This document shows positions 63,931-64,000 of a DNA stretch of 64,000 nucleotides, in pieces. The translations under genes and the position numbers were made by a program. Source of the DNA: a virus; IMG/VR virus record IMGVR_UViG_3300042374_000500, positions 1 to 64,000 of that record. One strand, written 5' to 3'. The notes under the pieces were generated by a model, which was given only the letters and a program-made list of their open reading frames with translations, did no database searches and was not told the DNA's origin. How positions within the stretch are numbered: position 1 is the first letter of the stretch; each line of letters starts with the position of its first letter.

Positions 63931-64000
63931 TTATTTTAGCGCATAGTTTAAAATCATAAGCCCGAATGTTAAACTCATAGCTATATAAAAGCTAAAAAAT
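63931..64000 (-). CDS. Partial membrane protein running off the window
   Basis: The reverse strand is open from the window edge to a stop at 63931-63933, encoding ...FYIAMSLTFGLMILNYALK. This is hydrophobic and might be the end of a small membrane protein. It starts outside the window, or at the internal Met. The gene shows that the genome continues to the right. Confidence 0.4.
   Translation of the reverse strand, partial: FFSFYIAMSLTFGLMILNYALK

Noticed and set aside
1-64000. Prophage or temperate phage
   Set aside because: No integrase, attachment site, excisionase or clear CI-type repressor pair was seen; the one Cro-like gene alone is not enough. The right edge is cut, so a lysogeny gene beyond it cannot be excluded.

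Overview
The window is almost wall-to-wall phage: about 64 kb of A+T-rich, tightly packed genes from a virulent-looking tailed phage of a Bacteroidetes host. The host call rests on the promoters (TAnnTTTG at -7, often with TTTG near -33, the Bacteroidetes sigma-factor pattern), on the absence of Shine-Dalgarno sequences before most genes, and on Bacteroidetes-typical domains (VirE/BT4734-like primase-helicase, Lin1244/DUF4373 initiator). I saw no integrase, excisionase, tRNA, CRISPR array, reverse transcriptase or DNA polymerase. A reverse-strand gene runs off the right edge, so the genome continues there.

Layout. 1-828 (+): three identical palindromes and a promoter in front of a ribbon-helix-helix gene and two small basic genes. 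870-4101 (-): recombination genes (YqaJ/lambda-exonuclease-like nuclease, NinG) with small unknowns, in two transcription units. 4179-8169 (+): Cro-like regulator, replication initiator with repeat arrays inside the gene, primase-helicase, SSB and small genes, ending in a bidirectional terminator. 8198-8819 (-): two paralogous small proteins, one with a poly-Thr tail. 8924-47414 (+): packaging and virion genes (small-terminase candidate, large terminase, portal, scaffold candidate, major capsid, connector/tail candidates, GroES, nozzle candidate, poly-Thr proteins, cupin-like protein, ejection-protein candidates including one of 2088 residues, ferritin, two collagen-like fibres with S74 chaperones, a BNR-repeat protein). 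47430-50840 (-): one 1136-residue protein joining a methyltransferase, a GT-A-like region, a GT-B glycosyltransferase and a TibC-like O-heptosyltransferase. 50898-53795 (+): DUF6165, glycosyltransferase, FkbM methyltransferase, DUF3395-type glycosyltransferase and a zinc protein. 53834-57845 (+): lysis genes (holin candidates, overlapping membrane/lipoprotein pair, M15 peptidase), a phosphoesterase and an HExxH protein. 57829-64000 (-): a long run of small, probably early genes with a minimal nucleotidyltransferase ligase.

How it fits together. No tape measure, sheath or tail-tube gene is recognisable, while a nozzle-like protein and a set of probable ejection proteins are present, so a short-tailed (podovirus) particle is the best guess. 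The most interesting inference is a phage-encoded protein-glycosylation system: a TibC-like protein O-glycosyltransferase and associated sugar genes lie next to fibres made largely of Gly-Thr-Ser repeats, in a genome where six proteins (five of them in the virion region) also carry poly-Thr segments.
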